A stretch of DNA of 64,000 nt from Megaleporinus macrocephalus. Lineage: Eukaryota; Chordata; Actinopteri; Characiformes; Anostomidae. Both the position numbers and the translations under genes were made by a program. The stretch is from assembly GCA_021613375.1 (NCBI GenBank), contig CM038703.1, positions 17,167,694 through 17,231,693 of the forward strand. The letters run 5' to 3'. Each line of letters starts with the position of its first letter. Within the stretch, counting starts at the first letter, position 1. Under the pieces are notes generated by a model. The model was given only the letters and a program-made list of their open reading frames with translations. It had not been told where the DNA came from and did no database searches. Shown one piece after another: positions 1-11,277 of this stretch.

Positions 1-1531
1 TAGTTGTAGTATCCACAAACAATCCATCATACCCAATCTACACTGTGTGCCAAACAAACCAATACACTACGCCAATAAATCATCATTTTCAGACTTTTTC
101 ACTGCTGCCAATAAACCAGACATTGACTCTAAAAACTAAAAAGTACATTTAACCTTTCCCCTTGAAGAACTCGAGCCCAAAAACAGTTCCATCATCAAAT
201 AATACAAATGACTATGCTCATTTTTGTTAAGCACATATATTACAATGTTATCACATAAATCTCTAAATTGATCTGCTGGCACAGAGCACACAATTATGAG
301 AAATGGAATGAAATCTCGTTTTGCATAACCCTACTTCAAGCCACTTACTGTTAAGTTTAAAGTTATGTTTATTAAAATGCCAGCTATTGGTATCATTGGC
401 TGACATCCTACATAAATAAGATTGCTTTGCCTTGTAAGAAAAACAAGCATGAAATATGTGGCTTCATGTTTCCAAACATTCTTTGGAAATATCTTGTTAA
501 ATGTGCTGTACAATCCTATATACTTTTGTTTCTGTTCATGTTTGATGTCAAATCCACGAACAAGCTTCCAACAAATGTTCAGTTTGATAGTGTTATTTCC
601 ACTCTCATAAAGCTGTGTCATAATGAAGGAAGTGAAAGTTTAAAAAGGAGGCCACAGTCCCCTAAATCTCATCTCCAAACACTCCGGGGACTCTCCTTCA
701 CTTCCTGTCATTAAACAGACAGTGTGGGAATAGCTTGCAGGGTGACTGACTGACCAAGACCCGCACGACGTGTGGAGTCCACCTGGACATCTGTGAAAGC
801 AGGCACTGCTGAAGCGAGACGCCCCTGCCAGGTGGTCGCGCAGTCCGACACAAGCCACAGGGAACGGATACAAGCTCAGTACCACATGCATAAATCAGCG
901 ACTTGGCAGTTCAAGTCACAACTGTACTGTTATTAAAGTTGGAGAAGCTTTCCAAAGAAGCACTTGTCACAGCATGGAATACATTAACAAAGGCTTACGG
1001 TCACCATTTGCTCTCTGACGTTGCTGCTTCACAAACCGTGACCAAAAATATCCAACTAATATGTATCTGTCAACAACACAGCCAAGATCAGAACCAAGTG
1101 GGAAAAAGTTGCTAAATCCCACCGTCATGTAAACGGAGAGAGAGAGCAACAGAGACTTGTCAGACATGCAAGCAAAAAATAACTTATGTGACTGAAATTA
1201 AGTAGTTTTGCAGACAAATGTTTGAGTAACAGACTCTAAAAATAAGTGGATCTTGCTCATGTAATTGGAGAAGCTTCTTTAAACTTTTTAAATTGTTTCT
1301 CCCCATCACATGTCTCAGTTTACAAAAATAGTTCTTTAAGGAATCCTGCTTTAAAAGATTCATCAATTCTTGGTCTCTTACAGTGAGCCATTTTTGACAC
1401 CTCTGTTTTTAAGAGCAGGCTTGCCAAGTCGAGTTTTGTGAACTCTAGGTCTGTGCTCCACCACAATTTGTCAGCAGCTGCACACACATGCAAGCAGTGT
1501 TACAAAAACTGATAGACCAAAACAGCCTTAC
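1..1531 (-). other. angpt1: angpt1 intron 1 (3' part outside window)
   Basis: This stretch follows the splice donor at 1531 when read on the minus strand, so it is the start of the first intron and runs off the left edge. No second angpt1 exon (continuing the coiled-coil region) is seen in it. The part at about 640-890 is more GC-rich than its surroundings and could be an intronic control element; nothing else stands out. The short ORFs here have no recognisable domain. Confidence 0.75.
1526..1531 (-). other. angpt1: Splice donor of angpt1 exon 1
   Basis: Read on the minus strand, the codons CAG AAG are followed directly by GTAAGG, a strong donor. Translation past this point (VRLFWSISF...) loses all similarity to angiopoietins, which supports the boundary. 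Confidence 0.9.
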
Positions 1532-1897
1532 CTTCTGTAACCACTGTGTGTAGTTCTCCATGACGTGCTCAAGCTGCTGGATCTTCTGGCTGGGGAAGTC
1601 AGGCTCAGGTGGAGGGGCATCTCTCTGCAATGCATTGGCGTTGTACTGGGTGCCTGCCTTCGTCTCGCGGCAGGGTGTCCCACCGTTTCCGTCGCCTTCC
1701 GGGAGAATAAAGGTGTAGGTGCACTGGCCATGCTGGAGCCGGTGGTACCTGCGGCTGCTGGAGCTGCCGCTGCTGCCTGCGGCCTTCCCTGAGGAGCCCC
1801 GTGACCCTTCATCTGTTTCTTTCTTCTGCTCACAACTGGCCACCACCAACAGAGCTGCCAAACACACAGTGCGGCAGGCGAGCCTCCACCAGAGCAT
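1532..1897 (-). CDS. angpt1: Angiopoietin-1, first coding exon (partial gene)
   Basis: This is the N-terminal exon of a secreted ligand of the Tie2/TEK receptor, which controls vessel maturation. The 122 codons start at the ATG at 1897-1895. Three sense codons upstream extend the frame only to a TTG, which is not used here as a start. Residues 1-22 form a hydrophobic signal peptide (LAALLVVASC). Residues 28-48 are a Ser/Gly-rich stretch longer than in mammalian ANGPT1. From residue 49 the match to angiopoietin-1 is strong: RRYHRLQHGQC, YTFILPE, YNANALQRDAP, EPDFPSQK and LEHVMENYTQWLQK, with a conserved N-glycosylation site (NYT, 115-117) at the start of the coiled-coil superclustering region. 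ANGPT2 fits less well because it has KKQYQVQHGSC and NNTQWLMK at these places. The exon ends after a complete codon (phase 0) at a GTAAGG donor. The coiled coil and fibrinogen-like domain lie outside the window. Confidence 0.95.
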
Positions 1898-1931
1898 GGC
1901 AGTCAATAGTCAGTCAACCAAGTCAATGATA

Positions 1932-2275
1932 CAGGTCAGTGGTACAGAAATGGCCAAGCAGGGTTCCTTTGAGGGATTTCTTTGGTCAAAGCTTCTTGGT
2001 CTCCTCGGGTAGCCTTGAATCAGGTGGTATTAGAAGCTTCTGAGAGAATCCAGAATGTGGGTACCTCCATATGGTACATCCAGGTCACTAATGAAGAGCT
2101 TGTCAAGCAGGGTCTCTTTGATGGCTTTTTTGGGCAAAGCTTTTTGGTCTTCTTGGGTAGTCCTGAAACAGATATTAAAAGTTTCTGACAGAGTCCGCTG
2201 GCCTGGGGTATGCGATGGATATGTCCATATAGGACATCCTTAGGAAAGAACTTGTGGAGAACATTGCTGGTCCAG
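1932..2275. repeat. Imperfect tandem duplication, ~150-bp unit, in the angpt1 leader
   Basis: Two diverged copies follow each other, about 1932-2080 and 2081-2235. The marker caagcaggg recurs at 1955 and 2104, a spacing of 149. Other paired blocks are caaagcttcttggtct with caaagctttttggtct, and ccatatggtacatcc with ccatataggacatcc. A decayed third start (gaaagaacttgt near 2244) may follow. The repeat sits directly upstream of the angpt1 ATG, so it would be transcribed if the leader is contiguous. Confidence 0.7.
2020..2079 (-). CDS. Upstream ORF 2 in the angpt1 leader (19 aa)
   Basis: ATG at 2079-2077 opens 19 codons ending in TGA. Its start region (ATGTACCATATGG) lies at the place in repeat unit 1 that matches ATGTCCTATATGG of unit 2, so the duplication copied an upstream start. 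There is no peptide conservation beyond the first residues. Function is unknown. Confidence 0.3.
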   Translation of the reverse strand: MYHMEVPTFWILSEASNTT

Positions 2276-2312
2276 TCCTACACCTCACACTTCTGAGGTG
2301 TACTGCAGCCAT
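2175..2312 (-). CDS. Upstream ORF 1 in the angpt1 leader (45 aa)
   Basis: The first ATG downstream of the presumed start site, at 2312-2310, opens 45 codons ending in TAA at 2177-2175. It has internal in-frame ATGs (2237 and 2228) and ends ...PADSVRNF. No domain is recognised. If translated, it would act as a regulatory uORF; it does not overlap the main start. Whether it lies in the mature transcript is inference. Confidence 0.3.
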   Translation of the reverse strand: MAAVHLRSVRCRTGPAMFSTSSFLRMSYMDISIAYPRPADSVRNF

Positions 2313-2380
2313 CCAGTTTGTCTCCTTGAAGAAACAAGTGACCTCTTGAAGAGTTTTGTGCACGTGTTGCACATTGACAG

Positions 2381-2388
2381 CTTTTATA
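2381..2388 (-). promoter_or_regulatory. TATA-like box upstream of angpt1
   Basis: On the minus strand the sequence reads TATAAAAG, 484 bases upstream of the angpt1 ATG. A palindromic E-box CACGTG lies at 2361-2366, close to where transcription would start. Spacing fits a TATA promoter, but the site was picked by eye and other start sites are possible. Confidence 0.35.
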
Positions 2389-2999
2389 TGGACACAGCTG
2401 TGCAGCTGAGGGTCTGCAACAAGGCGTCCATGGAAGTAGAGCTTACAGAGAAAGTGAAAACTGTGTCGTCAGACCTCCTCTGGTGCTCCCTCGCCCTTTC
2501 TCTGTCTCTGTCTATCTCTCTCTCTCTCTCTCGGTACCGCCTCTGTTCTGCCTGTGGCCAAAGCGACTGCGTAAGATTCTTTGCTGTAGGCTTCTAGCAC
2601 GCTCTGTGCCTGCCCCTCAGAGTGACTGGGGAGGAATGTGTGTGCGTGTGTGAGTGCGAGAAAGAAAGGGAGAGTGAGGCAGAGAGGGACCCCAGCGCAG
2701 AGGATGTTCTCAGAGTGTAAGGATCGTTTTACAGGCTCTCTGACCCTGCGCTTGTGTGGTAGCCCTGCCTCCTGTGCACTGGGCCATGCTGTAGCTTCCA
2801 TGTGAACAAATGCCCATGAAACTCACATGGACACTCAAACACAGTCCACCGAATGTGTCTACCAGTCACACGCTTGATTAATTTTAAGTATGGAGTGTTT
2901 CCATTCGTAACCAAATTTGTCATTTTGCATTAGCTCCTACGTGGCCCGTAATTCTATATGCACAGCAAGTTAAGGCAAAGCATTTCAAGCAATTAATCT
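2389..2999. other. angpt1-proximal upstream region
   Basis: This contains a pure (TC)9 run at 2515-2532, which reads as (GA)n in the direction of angpt1, then a GT-rich and purine-rich segment (2636-2700). No gene is seen. The 110-residue minus-strand frame across the TC run has no domain and is taken as chance. Confidence 0.5.
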
Positions 3000-3560
3000 A
3001 TCTGACTTCATTTTCACCCTTGTAATTGTAAGAAAATATGAGACGCCGCATGGAATGCGACATTGTGAAATCCTGCTCCCGTCAAGAAAACCAGAGGTTT
3101 TCGTCCTCTGCCATTTTCAGGCAAGCAAAAGCGAAACGCAGCGCTGGCGTGATGGAGGGACTGCGTCATGAGAGGAGACAGCCAAAAGCTGGCCTTTTCT
3201 GAGAGTGGTACTGTGGTTTCTCTCATAACGGGATTTGTTTGGGGAGTTGCGGTCCTACATCAGCGCAAAAGAGCTGGAAACAGTAACAGTCAGGATACCT
3301 TGGTGAAAGATGAAGGGTCGGAGGTCAAGTTCCAATTAAGGCTTCCTGCCTTCACACCCCTCCTCGCCCCTCCCGCCCTTCTCCTCAAGAATCAGTAGAT
3401 AAAGGCCGGGACGCCTCTCGCTGATGTGCCGTCTGCTACGGGGAGACGTTGTGCATTAATTCACACCGCCCTCCTCACACTCTCTGACTCGCGGCCCGAG
3501 ATAACGAGCCCAGAATATCCCTGGACCAGCCTCGGGCTGAAAGCATGTGTAAACATTTCT
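3000..3560. other. Unique GC-balanced island upstream of angpt1 (candidate regulatory element)
   Basis: The segment is non-repetitive, richer in GC and CpG than its flanks, and includes a C-rich run (cacccctcctcgcccctcccgccc near 3354-3378 in parts) followed by GATAAAGGCC. It is the closest such island to the gene. No ORF has recognisable content. Regulatory function is inferred from composition and position only. Confidence 0.3.
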
Positions 3561-4783
3561 CTGAAATCTGGTGCCTGACGCCGTGCCCCTGTGGCCTATC
3601 TACTACCTTCTGTCCCGCCACGGTATCTGTAATAAAATACCAATTCGGGAACTGTTACGTAAGCGGTGCAAAAATGGCCAAAACCCATGTACTACGAGAT
3701 TTTTTCAAGCTAGCCTATCATGTACCTGGGGTAGCATTAAAAGGCTAAACATTTAGTGTATGATATGCTTTTATTGTCTGTCATATATCAGTTTTAAGTT
3801 AAAACTTGTTTTGACATCTAAGAGAAAACTCCTGTGGTTTATGGTGTTTTGGTTCACCCATATTCCGCAGTGGAACAGAAACCATCTCAGTAGATATTTT
3901 TAGAAATATCATCAAACCAAATATAATTAGAATTGAATCCAAATATTTAAAAAATATCAAATCTATTAAAAACCCTTTAATTAAAATTCATAGCTCAAGT
4001 GAGACTGAGGGATGAAATTGCACTTTGTGGTTAATATGAAAAGAGGTTAAGATTTCTTACTCTGATAAGCAGTAGAGGTATTAGGGAAATGCCTAAGCTG
4101 TCCTTATTTACACCATGGTAATTGAGTTGAACAATGTGGGACTGAAAATTCGCACAGGAATGTAAACAAGAAAAGAAAATCGTATGCTGGTGACTTGACT
4201 GCTGAGGTGCCGAAAGGTTACTTCAATATTTCCAATACAGACACTTTTATAACACATATGAAAAGATTTAACAGCTTAAATACCAAGTTTACCAATTTCT
4301 CACTGTGTGAACATGTAGGCTATCATATAAAACTATAATACATGCCCATCCACACCAATTCCAACCTCTTTCAGACAAAAACACATGTGGTTTTAAAAGC
4401 AATGGAGCCATCGCTTCCAATGGGCTCTAAGAATGTGGGAAAGACGTGGCTATAAACAATCATTATGTTGTACAATATAATTTCCTTAACTTCCACTATT
4501 TATAGCCAGTGTGTTTTTTTATATAAACAAGCAAGATGAGCTGAAATCCTTCCAAATTGATGTAAATTTGCTTTTACCACAACCTTTTTACCACAAGGGA
4601 GCACTGATAGCTCATCCAGGTTTAAATGTTTCTGCATAACGCAGAGAACTGTGCTTGCTTAAGCTTAAAACTTCACACACCATTACTTATGCTGTAAAAT
4701 TTCAAAACTTGTAAAAACAGAATTTGGTTTGAATTAAAGCAACAGTAATAAAAAGACTGAGTGGGTATTACTTGAGTGCTGGG
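3561..4783. other. Intergenic, nothing recognised
   Basis: AT-rich, apparently unique sequence. A short perfect-looking palindromic stretch occurs near 3792-3808 (AGTTTTAAGTTAAAACTT). No gene, RNA or mobile element is seen. Confidence 0.5.
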
Positions 4784-4811
4784 TTATTATTATTATTATT
4801 ATTATTATTAT
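4784..4811. repeat. (TTA)9 microsatellite
   Basis: About nine uninterrupted TTA units. It could be a decayed LINE tail, but no LINE sequence is recognised beside it. Confidence 0.9.
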
Positions 4812-6475
4812 GTGTTAGATATGTGCTATATATTACAAAATACATTTAGCAACCAGCATCCGCCAGCTTCACATAAAGAAGATCAATTTAAATGAATTCA
4901 GTGGTTGTGTGCAGCACTCGAAGCTTCACCGTTCTCATAGCACAACATTTACTCTCCTAGCCTTTCTTAGTCAATTGCAAAGCTGAGCCATTGCCAGTTC
5001 CCTATTGAAGCATTTATATGGTTAATTAGCAGGAACTAATATGTCATTCCACCACATTCTCTGAAATTCAATAGGCCAGTTCATCCGTGTCATAGCCGAG
5101 GCCTCTCTCCGACGAGTCTCTGAGTTTAGTTCATCAAGTCCCAAAGGAACTGTGTGCATTCCACAAACAGCTCCATTCAAACCTGTCACTTTTAAAGCAC
5201 TTAACATCTCATTTAATAGCCTACCAAGCCTGCAAAGCTAATTACATTCAGTTGTGGGTGGCATCTCAAGAGCTGTGACAAATGGGGAAAAGTTGAATTG
5301 AGAGGACTGTTAGCAGCTTCTACATTTATCAAAGATTTATAGACACGGCACAAAGACTCTTCATGGGTCTATAAGCTGGTTAGGGGGATACTTATGCTAA
5401 CAAGCAGCCGCAACCGGGGAACTCAGACTATTTAGTGGAAACGGTGCATTCGGTTAATTTTCAATTCTGATCGGGAGAAAGATGATCTCAGCCAACTCTA
5501 ATGTCGGCAGAGGCTAGTCACTAATCATTGTGTCTTATGTAAACTCTTAAAGAATAAAGGCTTCTAACCAGTTCTTGGCTTGAACATATGGTTCTGGGAA
5601 TTACACTCTATGTTTTGGGGGGCTGTTTCTGCCAATGACCACCGTTTAAAACTACTCTTATGCATACGCACAGCTTTGCAGCTTCATTATAATGCGCTTT
5701 TAGTCAGCACTTAAATGTAAAGCACAGTTGGCTGGCAAACTTTAGTACCGTTTTTAATATGCTGATAAAACAGATATGGTGTGTAATGTATTGCATACAA
5801 TAAAATTAAAATATCAGTCATGTTTAAAGGTCTGAACACCCCTGGTTAGCTGACACGTTTTGCTGAATAAAATGTCACAACTACTCCAAATATTCAGCAA
5901 ATAAAGCTACTTGTGCACAGAAAAGTAATCTGTAAAAGTAATCTCTGAAGATGTGAAACTTTTCTTTATTTAGAAATTCAATAAAACTTTTTTTATTTTG
6001 ATTGATCCATTAAGTGATCAACCAGTATGATACAACTGGTATGATGCAACAGGTTACGACAGAATATAACCACACCCCATGTTAAAGTAGAATACAGCTC
6101 TGACTTACATGTGCTTATAGTAGTACAAACCCACAAACACAGAACAATTATTCTGAAACTAAATTATTCTCATTCAACCACCAAAAGCTCAATGATGTGA
6201 TCGACCATTAGGCAAAAACAAACAATCCATTGTTTGGCAATATATTAAGGCAATATATCTCTACCTTTAATCAGAAAACAAAACAACAGCGCTCTTAGTA
6301 TCCACGACATTTAAAACTTCAGATTTTGTTGGTTATGATTTATCAAGTAAATAAGCTCTCACTGGGTCCCCTGTAATTTTAATTCTTAGGAATCTTTATT
6401 TTATTTGGAGGTTCTTTAAACTTCTTTTAAAAGAGGTTCTTCACAGTAACCCATGTCATTAAGTTTCCTTGATCT
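4812..6475. other. Intergenic; unique island at about 4,980-5,560
   Basis: About 4980-5560 is non-repetitive and more GC-balanced, and reads like slowly evolving non-coding DNA. The rest is AT-rich without recognisable features. No ORF of interest is present. Confidence 0.35.
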
Positions 6476-6870
6476 GGGCTACCATAACAATAGGTTAGCA
6501 AACTTAAGCAAACACCTGGGATACCAAAGCAATGCCTTACCAAAACCTTAGCAACTATCTGAGACACTATAGCAGAGGTCTATTAATACCATAGCAACCA
6601 CCTTGGATACCATAGCAATGCTTTACCAAAACCTTAGCCACTACCTGGGACACTATAGCAGAGACCTATTAATACCATAGCAACCACCTGGGATACCATA
6701 GCAAAACTTTAGCAACTACCTGGGACACTGTAGCAGAGGCCTATTAGTATATTATCAACCACCTGGCATACCATAGCAAAATGTCTTAACAAAACTTTAG
6801 CAACTACCTGAGATACCATAGCAACAGCCTACTAACACTTTAACAACTGCATGGAATTTCCTAAGACCAA
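6476..6870. repeat. Minisatellite with ~75-87-bp units
   Basis: About four to five diverged units are built from short modules such as accatagcaaccacctggg, gcaactacctgggacacta and gcagaggcctatta. The tattaat/tattagt marker recurs at 6581, 6667 and 6742, with a weaker match (ctactaac) near 6829, giving spacings of 86, 75 and about 87. Arrays made of 'ccatagcaaccacct' modules are widespread in fish genomes. Confidence 0.85.
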
Positions 6871-9179
6871 CTTTTAACAAGCCAAGTAAAAGTTTATTGA
6901 GAAATGTTTCCTTTATTTCCCATTATAAATACAGTAGTTAAAGACACACATACTGAGGGTCTTTTGGAAACCAGAAGTGATTCTTGTGTCTTGTGTCCAA
7001 ACCTTTTTGGCACCTTCATTTGAAAATTGTAACCAAAAATATGAATAAAACTCATTTTCAAAAAGCTAAACTGTAAACGGAAGACAAACATCAACACACT
7101 AAAGACCCTCTGTTACAGATAAGTCACAGGGGTCTGATTTTGCTCTGAGGAGTAATGTACATGTGGGAAGTCTTCTATAAACAGGTTTTGGTAAAACTGA
7201 GGCACAAACACATAAGAGAGGAAGAACATGACTGACCACAGCCTGGAAACGCTGATAACACACCCTTTAACGTAAGAAGGAAATAAAGAAGAGTGAGAGC
7301 ACATATGACATGTTTAGTCTGCCCCCTAGCAGCTTGGGCTAATTCATTCTGGCAGAGAACATGACTGTGGCCGGCGTGGCACATGCCTCACAGGGTGACG
7401 TTATGAAGCAAAGAAAGAGATGGACACTAGCCACCATTAACTCCTGCCATGAAGGGTTAGCTCCAGGGTCACCCCCACAGGCAAACTCAACACCACACAC
7501 TGGGGTCCGGCCCGCTGTCAAAGCAACCCTCTCGCTGCTCCGCTGATGGCAAAGTTCAGGTCAAGTTTACAGAAAAGGTACACAAGCCCCTGTCTGTCAA
7601 ACGTTCCGTCTTGTCCCTGTCTTGTCCTTTTGGTCCACGTATTAATTAGTGTCTCGCCCCACTTGTCTGGTTTCAGAGAGCACAAATGTGATGATGTCAC
7701 AGAGAGAAGGGCAAAGGTGGAGTTCAGATGAAAAATGAATTGCAACAAAAGAAACATAGTATTTAGGTTAAAGGACAAATTCTAATATTATCTAGAAGTC
7801 ACAGTTAATGCTGGCAATAATAAAAGCATATGGTACACTGTAATTCCACAGGATCAGGTTTAAATACTAATAGTGTCAGTTTTTAAATGATATTTAAAGC
7901 CAGGACCTAGAAAACCTCATATTATTAAACTATTTCCACTAAACTGGCCATGTTCGCTTTAATATGTCTATGAAATGTGAGATCAGACTTTATCAGGATT
8001 ACAAGATTTCAGCCAAGGTGTCATTAAAGGTGAGAGGTTTATAGGTGTTCACTTAAAATGAATTTTCTGCTTTTTCTTTTTTCTGTCCAGCACATTTATC
8101 AGATATAAGATTGCCAACTATACCAAAATTCCCCACCGGAAAACTTTGTCAGGTGTGGTTATGTTGCTTTGGCAATCGCAGCCTGCAATAGGAGTAGAGT
8201 GTTATTATTTAATAGTATTAAAATATAAGTTTAATAGTAGACTTACCTTAACACTGTACCAGTTTAGTATATAGGAGTGTTAGTTTGCTTGCAACATGTA
8301 CAGTTTTATGCAAATTCTCTACCAAGAACACAATTCTGTACAGTTTAATGCATACTTACTGTTTATTTTGTATTGGGTTCACACATACAGATATGTGTAG
8401 TTTATGCAAAATGTATGACACAGTTTATATTTTATGTTTGATTTCTCCAACATGTTAAAAATGACGCACAACCTCTGAAGCCTGTGCCTCTTTGTCTTTG
8501 TTCTGTTTTGTGATTTGTCTCATTTATCACACTTGAATCAGCTCAGTAAGCTCCTGATTAACTGTGTCAGGTGTGTAGAGTAGGGAAACATAGAAATACA
8601 CAAAGCATTACGTCGCCAGGACTGGGGTCGGGAAAGGCTGGCCTGGGCCATGTGACTCATTTTTATTAACGGTACTCATTTGAAGCTGCAGTCAGTGTTT
8701 CCTGAAGTTGATCTCTAGAGGAGCAGCTCAACTAAACAATCTGATGTGTTTAAAAGTGATATAGGAAAGTGTTTGCCACTGATTAGTAAATAAAAGACTT
8801 TACCTGAACAAGAAAATATTTATTTTAACAAGCTTAAACGGAAGGAACAGCACTAAAACTTCTGGCCTTTTGTACAAAGTTCTTAACACATTTGATACTA
8901 TTCAAAAAGTGATCTAGAAAAATTGATAAACCTTGAATATTTGTTTTTTTCATTTTGCTTATCAGAAGTTTTAAAACTTAAAAAATGTTCTGTAGCAGTT
9001 GAAATGAAAAAATCCCAGATTTTCAATACGATCTTACACTCTCACACTAAATTCAATATTAATGTAATTAACTGTACAAATCACTATTTTATCACTATCA
9101 CCATTTTTATCACTGTCACTATTTTCAATAAGGGGTTGCAGGGAAACCGCAAAAAAATCACATAATGAAGTTTTAAAAT
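6871..9179. other. Intergenic; unique island at about 7,300-7,740
   Basis: The 7300-7740 part is GC-balanced and unique-looking. Around 8290-8420 the motif acagttt(t)atgcaaa is repeated three times loosely, including one perfect octamer ATGCAAAT at 8308-8315. No gene or mobile element is recognised. Confidence 0.35.
7319..7332 (-). promoter_or_regulatory. CTCF-like motif
   Basis: The minus strand reads CTGCTAGGGGGCAG, matching the YAGGGGGCAG core of the CTCF consensus with two differences at its 5' side. It sits at the edge of a unique island. It is a motif match only. Confidence 0.3.
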
Positions 9180-10899
9180 AAATTAAGTTTGGGAGAAGGA
9201 CCACGCCCAAACTGCTCCTCCACATCATTACATGCTCTTTCTAAACCACTCCTCTGCTCTCACCTTCGCCTGACAAAATTTGCACCCCACCACCTCCCCA
9301 GTTCCTCCATCTCTTCCAAAATCTTACTCAGTCTTCGCTTGGCAAGGGGGGGCCTGGCTTCACATCCCAGCAGCCGAAGCCACCAGGAACTCCAGCCCCA
9401 AGCCCCTTCCTTGCCCTGCCTTAGTGGTCCACACTTCACAAACTACGCATTATAAAACTGCCACAGCAATGTGTTACATCTCCATCCAGAAATGCTTTTT
9501 TTTGAATAATGTGGAATATTTTGCACCGCTAAGAAAGAGAGTGTTAGTACACAGCTTGTCATGTCTGTTAACTCGGTCAAGCAAAATATTATACGTCTGA
9601 AAAACAGATGGCGCTTGTGTGATTATATGATGGATATTGTGCTCCAGGGATTTTCACAAGATGACCTGTTAAAACATTTAAAGAGAGACACTTCAAAACC
9701 TAATATATCTGCCCTTGACTTGCATATAACCCTATCCCCTTGTGCATGTTAGCAACACCAGTAGGTATTTCCTTAGTACTTCTCTTATAACTCAACCTAG
9801 CTAACGACCACATCAGTCATGAGGGTCTATCTCAGATCAGCATTGCATGGGGGTCTGTGTGTCAGGCTTAATTATTGATTCATGATTCATGATATTCGTT
9901 TTATTTGTAATCAGCAGGTTCAGTTCCAAACAATGAACCTTTAAGAAAATAAAATTTGTATGCACAACGGTATTGTGCATAGCTCTAGGTGTAAGTGGTC
10001 TGCAAGTACATGCATACAGACATTTTGGTGCAAGCATCTTGTCAAAATAATAATAAAAAAAATTAAATATGATTTATAAAAATGCTAATTACCAACATTA
10101 ACAGTCTGAAAATCCCCAAATATCCTTGTATATGTTTTCAATTGTAAAATACTTTTGTTACTGTCTTGGCTCAATACTTGATGGTTATTGTTTACCAATG
10201 GTTATTGTTTACCATACTGCCCAGTCTACTCAGCTAATCAGTATTTCAGTATCTGTTCATTACATTTCATTTTGCATTAGTCCAGTTGTAACTAAACCTT
10301 GACTGAGAGAATAGATTATTATTGTCTTGTCTCAAAATGATGCCATTATGTCCATATATTGTCTGCACTAGTCTCCACAGAGGTTTCTGCTGCAAAGCAC
10401 GAGTTGCATTTTTATGAACCCTTATATGGACACTTGTTTACAAACGAAACAGTTATCTCAGTTAGCTGCTGTTTGTGTTAGTCTTTATCAAACATAGCCC
10501 ACTGAGGTTTATTTGTTAAGCGTTACTGTTACTTGCTGACACTTTAGTTTACCTGATTGCTGTTCCCGGAATTCACTTTCATGAAGGTTATTTTTTCTTT
10601 TTTCTGACCAGATGGATAGTTCCAGTCCTCCCACGGAAGTTGTATACATAAGCAACTTTGACACAACAGGGAGGCGGTGCTCTTGCATAATTTGCTGGGG
10701 CCCCAACCAATGTACATAGTGAACGTACAGGGCCGACCGACTTTGTCTGCACCCAAATAGTACAAAATGTGCTAAATTCAGTTATGGGGTACATAAAATA
10801 GATGTTTTTGGGGGTAGATGTCATACATACGAGACAAGCAGAGCATATTATCAGCTTACTAACATTAGTTAGCACGAGCTTGCCTAGAGACTTCTTTTG
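9180..10899. other. Intergenic; C/T-rich segment at about 9,190-9,440
   Basis: The 9190-9440 part is rich in CCT/CCA runs and reads openly on the plus strand (two overlapping frames of 88 and 106 codons). No domain is recognisable and the openness follows from pyrimidine bias. The remainder shows nothing specific. Confidence 0.4.
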
Positions 10900-11277
10900 A
10901 CAAAGTTAGAAATTGTATAAGCTAAACTTAAAGGCAGCTGAAAATGTCAAATATGTCTGTAAATGTAACATATTGCTGTCTGGGTTTCAGGGAGGTTTGT
11001 ATGGACTTGTCATCATAAGCCTTAATCATGATGGTAGCCACAAGCTTTCTCTTGCTGACCTCCTGGATGACTTCAAGAAAATGTATAACAGCTAAATTCA
11101 AAACTTTTGATTTTGTCCCCATTATGTTCAGATCAGCAAATGAACAGTAGCTGTGCATTAAAAAGGGCAGAAGTGTGTTACCTCCTTGTAGAAAGTCTTA
11201 ACTTCTCTTCATTTAGAAGAGCAACAAACTATAAAAATATTTTATAAGATGTGCCCAAACTTTTGCATGCAACTGTA
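10900..11277 (+). mobile_element. Possible 3' end of a degraded DNA transposon
   Basis: The segment ends in gtgcccaaacttttgcatgcaactgtat (11252-11278 in part), a phrase I associate with termini of fish mariner/Tc1-type elements. No matching left terminal repeat was found upstream, so extent and class are uncertain. Confidence 0.25.

Larger units (their letters stand above)
1898..2358 (-). other. angpt1: Candidate angpt1 5' untranslated leader
   Basis: This segment lies between the angpt1 ATG and the TATA-like sequence at 2381-2388, assuming transcription starts about 25-30 bases downstream of that box. It is not low-complexity. It carries at least two short upstream ORFs and an imperfect tandem duplication. 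The extent is inferred: an upstream non-coding exon or another start site is possible. Confidence 0.45.

Noticed and set aside
1898..1906. Upstream extension of angpt1 to a start at 1906
   Set aside because: The codon there is TTG; the first ATG in frame is at 1897 and gives a proper signal peptide.
1565..2012. Plus-strand ORFs over angpt1 exon 1 (75 and 97 codons)
   Set aside because: Antisense shadows of the real exon.
9189..9600. Overlapping 88- and 106-codon ORFs in a C/T-rich segment
   Set aside because: Openness follows from pyrimidine bias; no domain or splice context.
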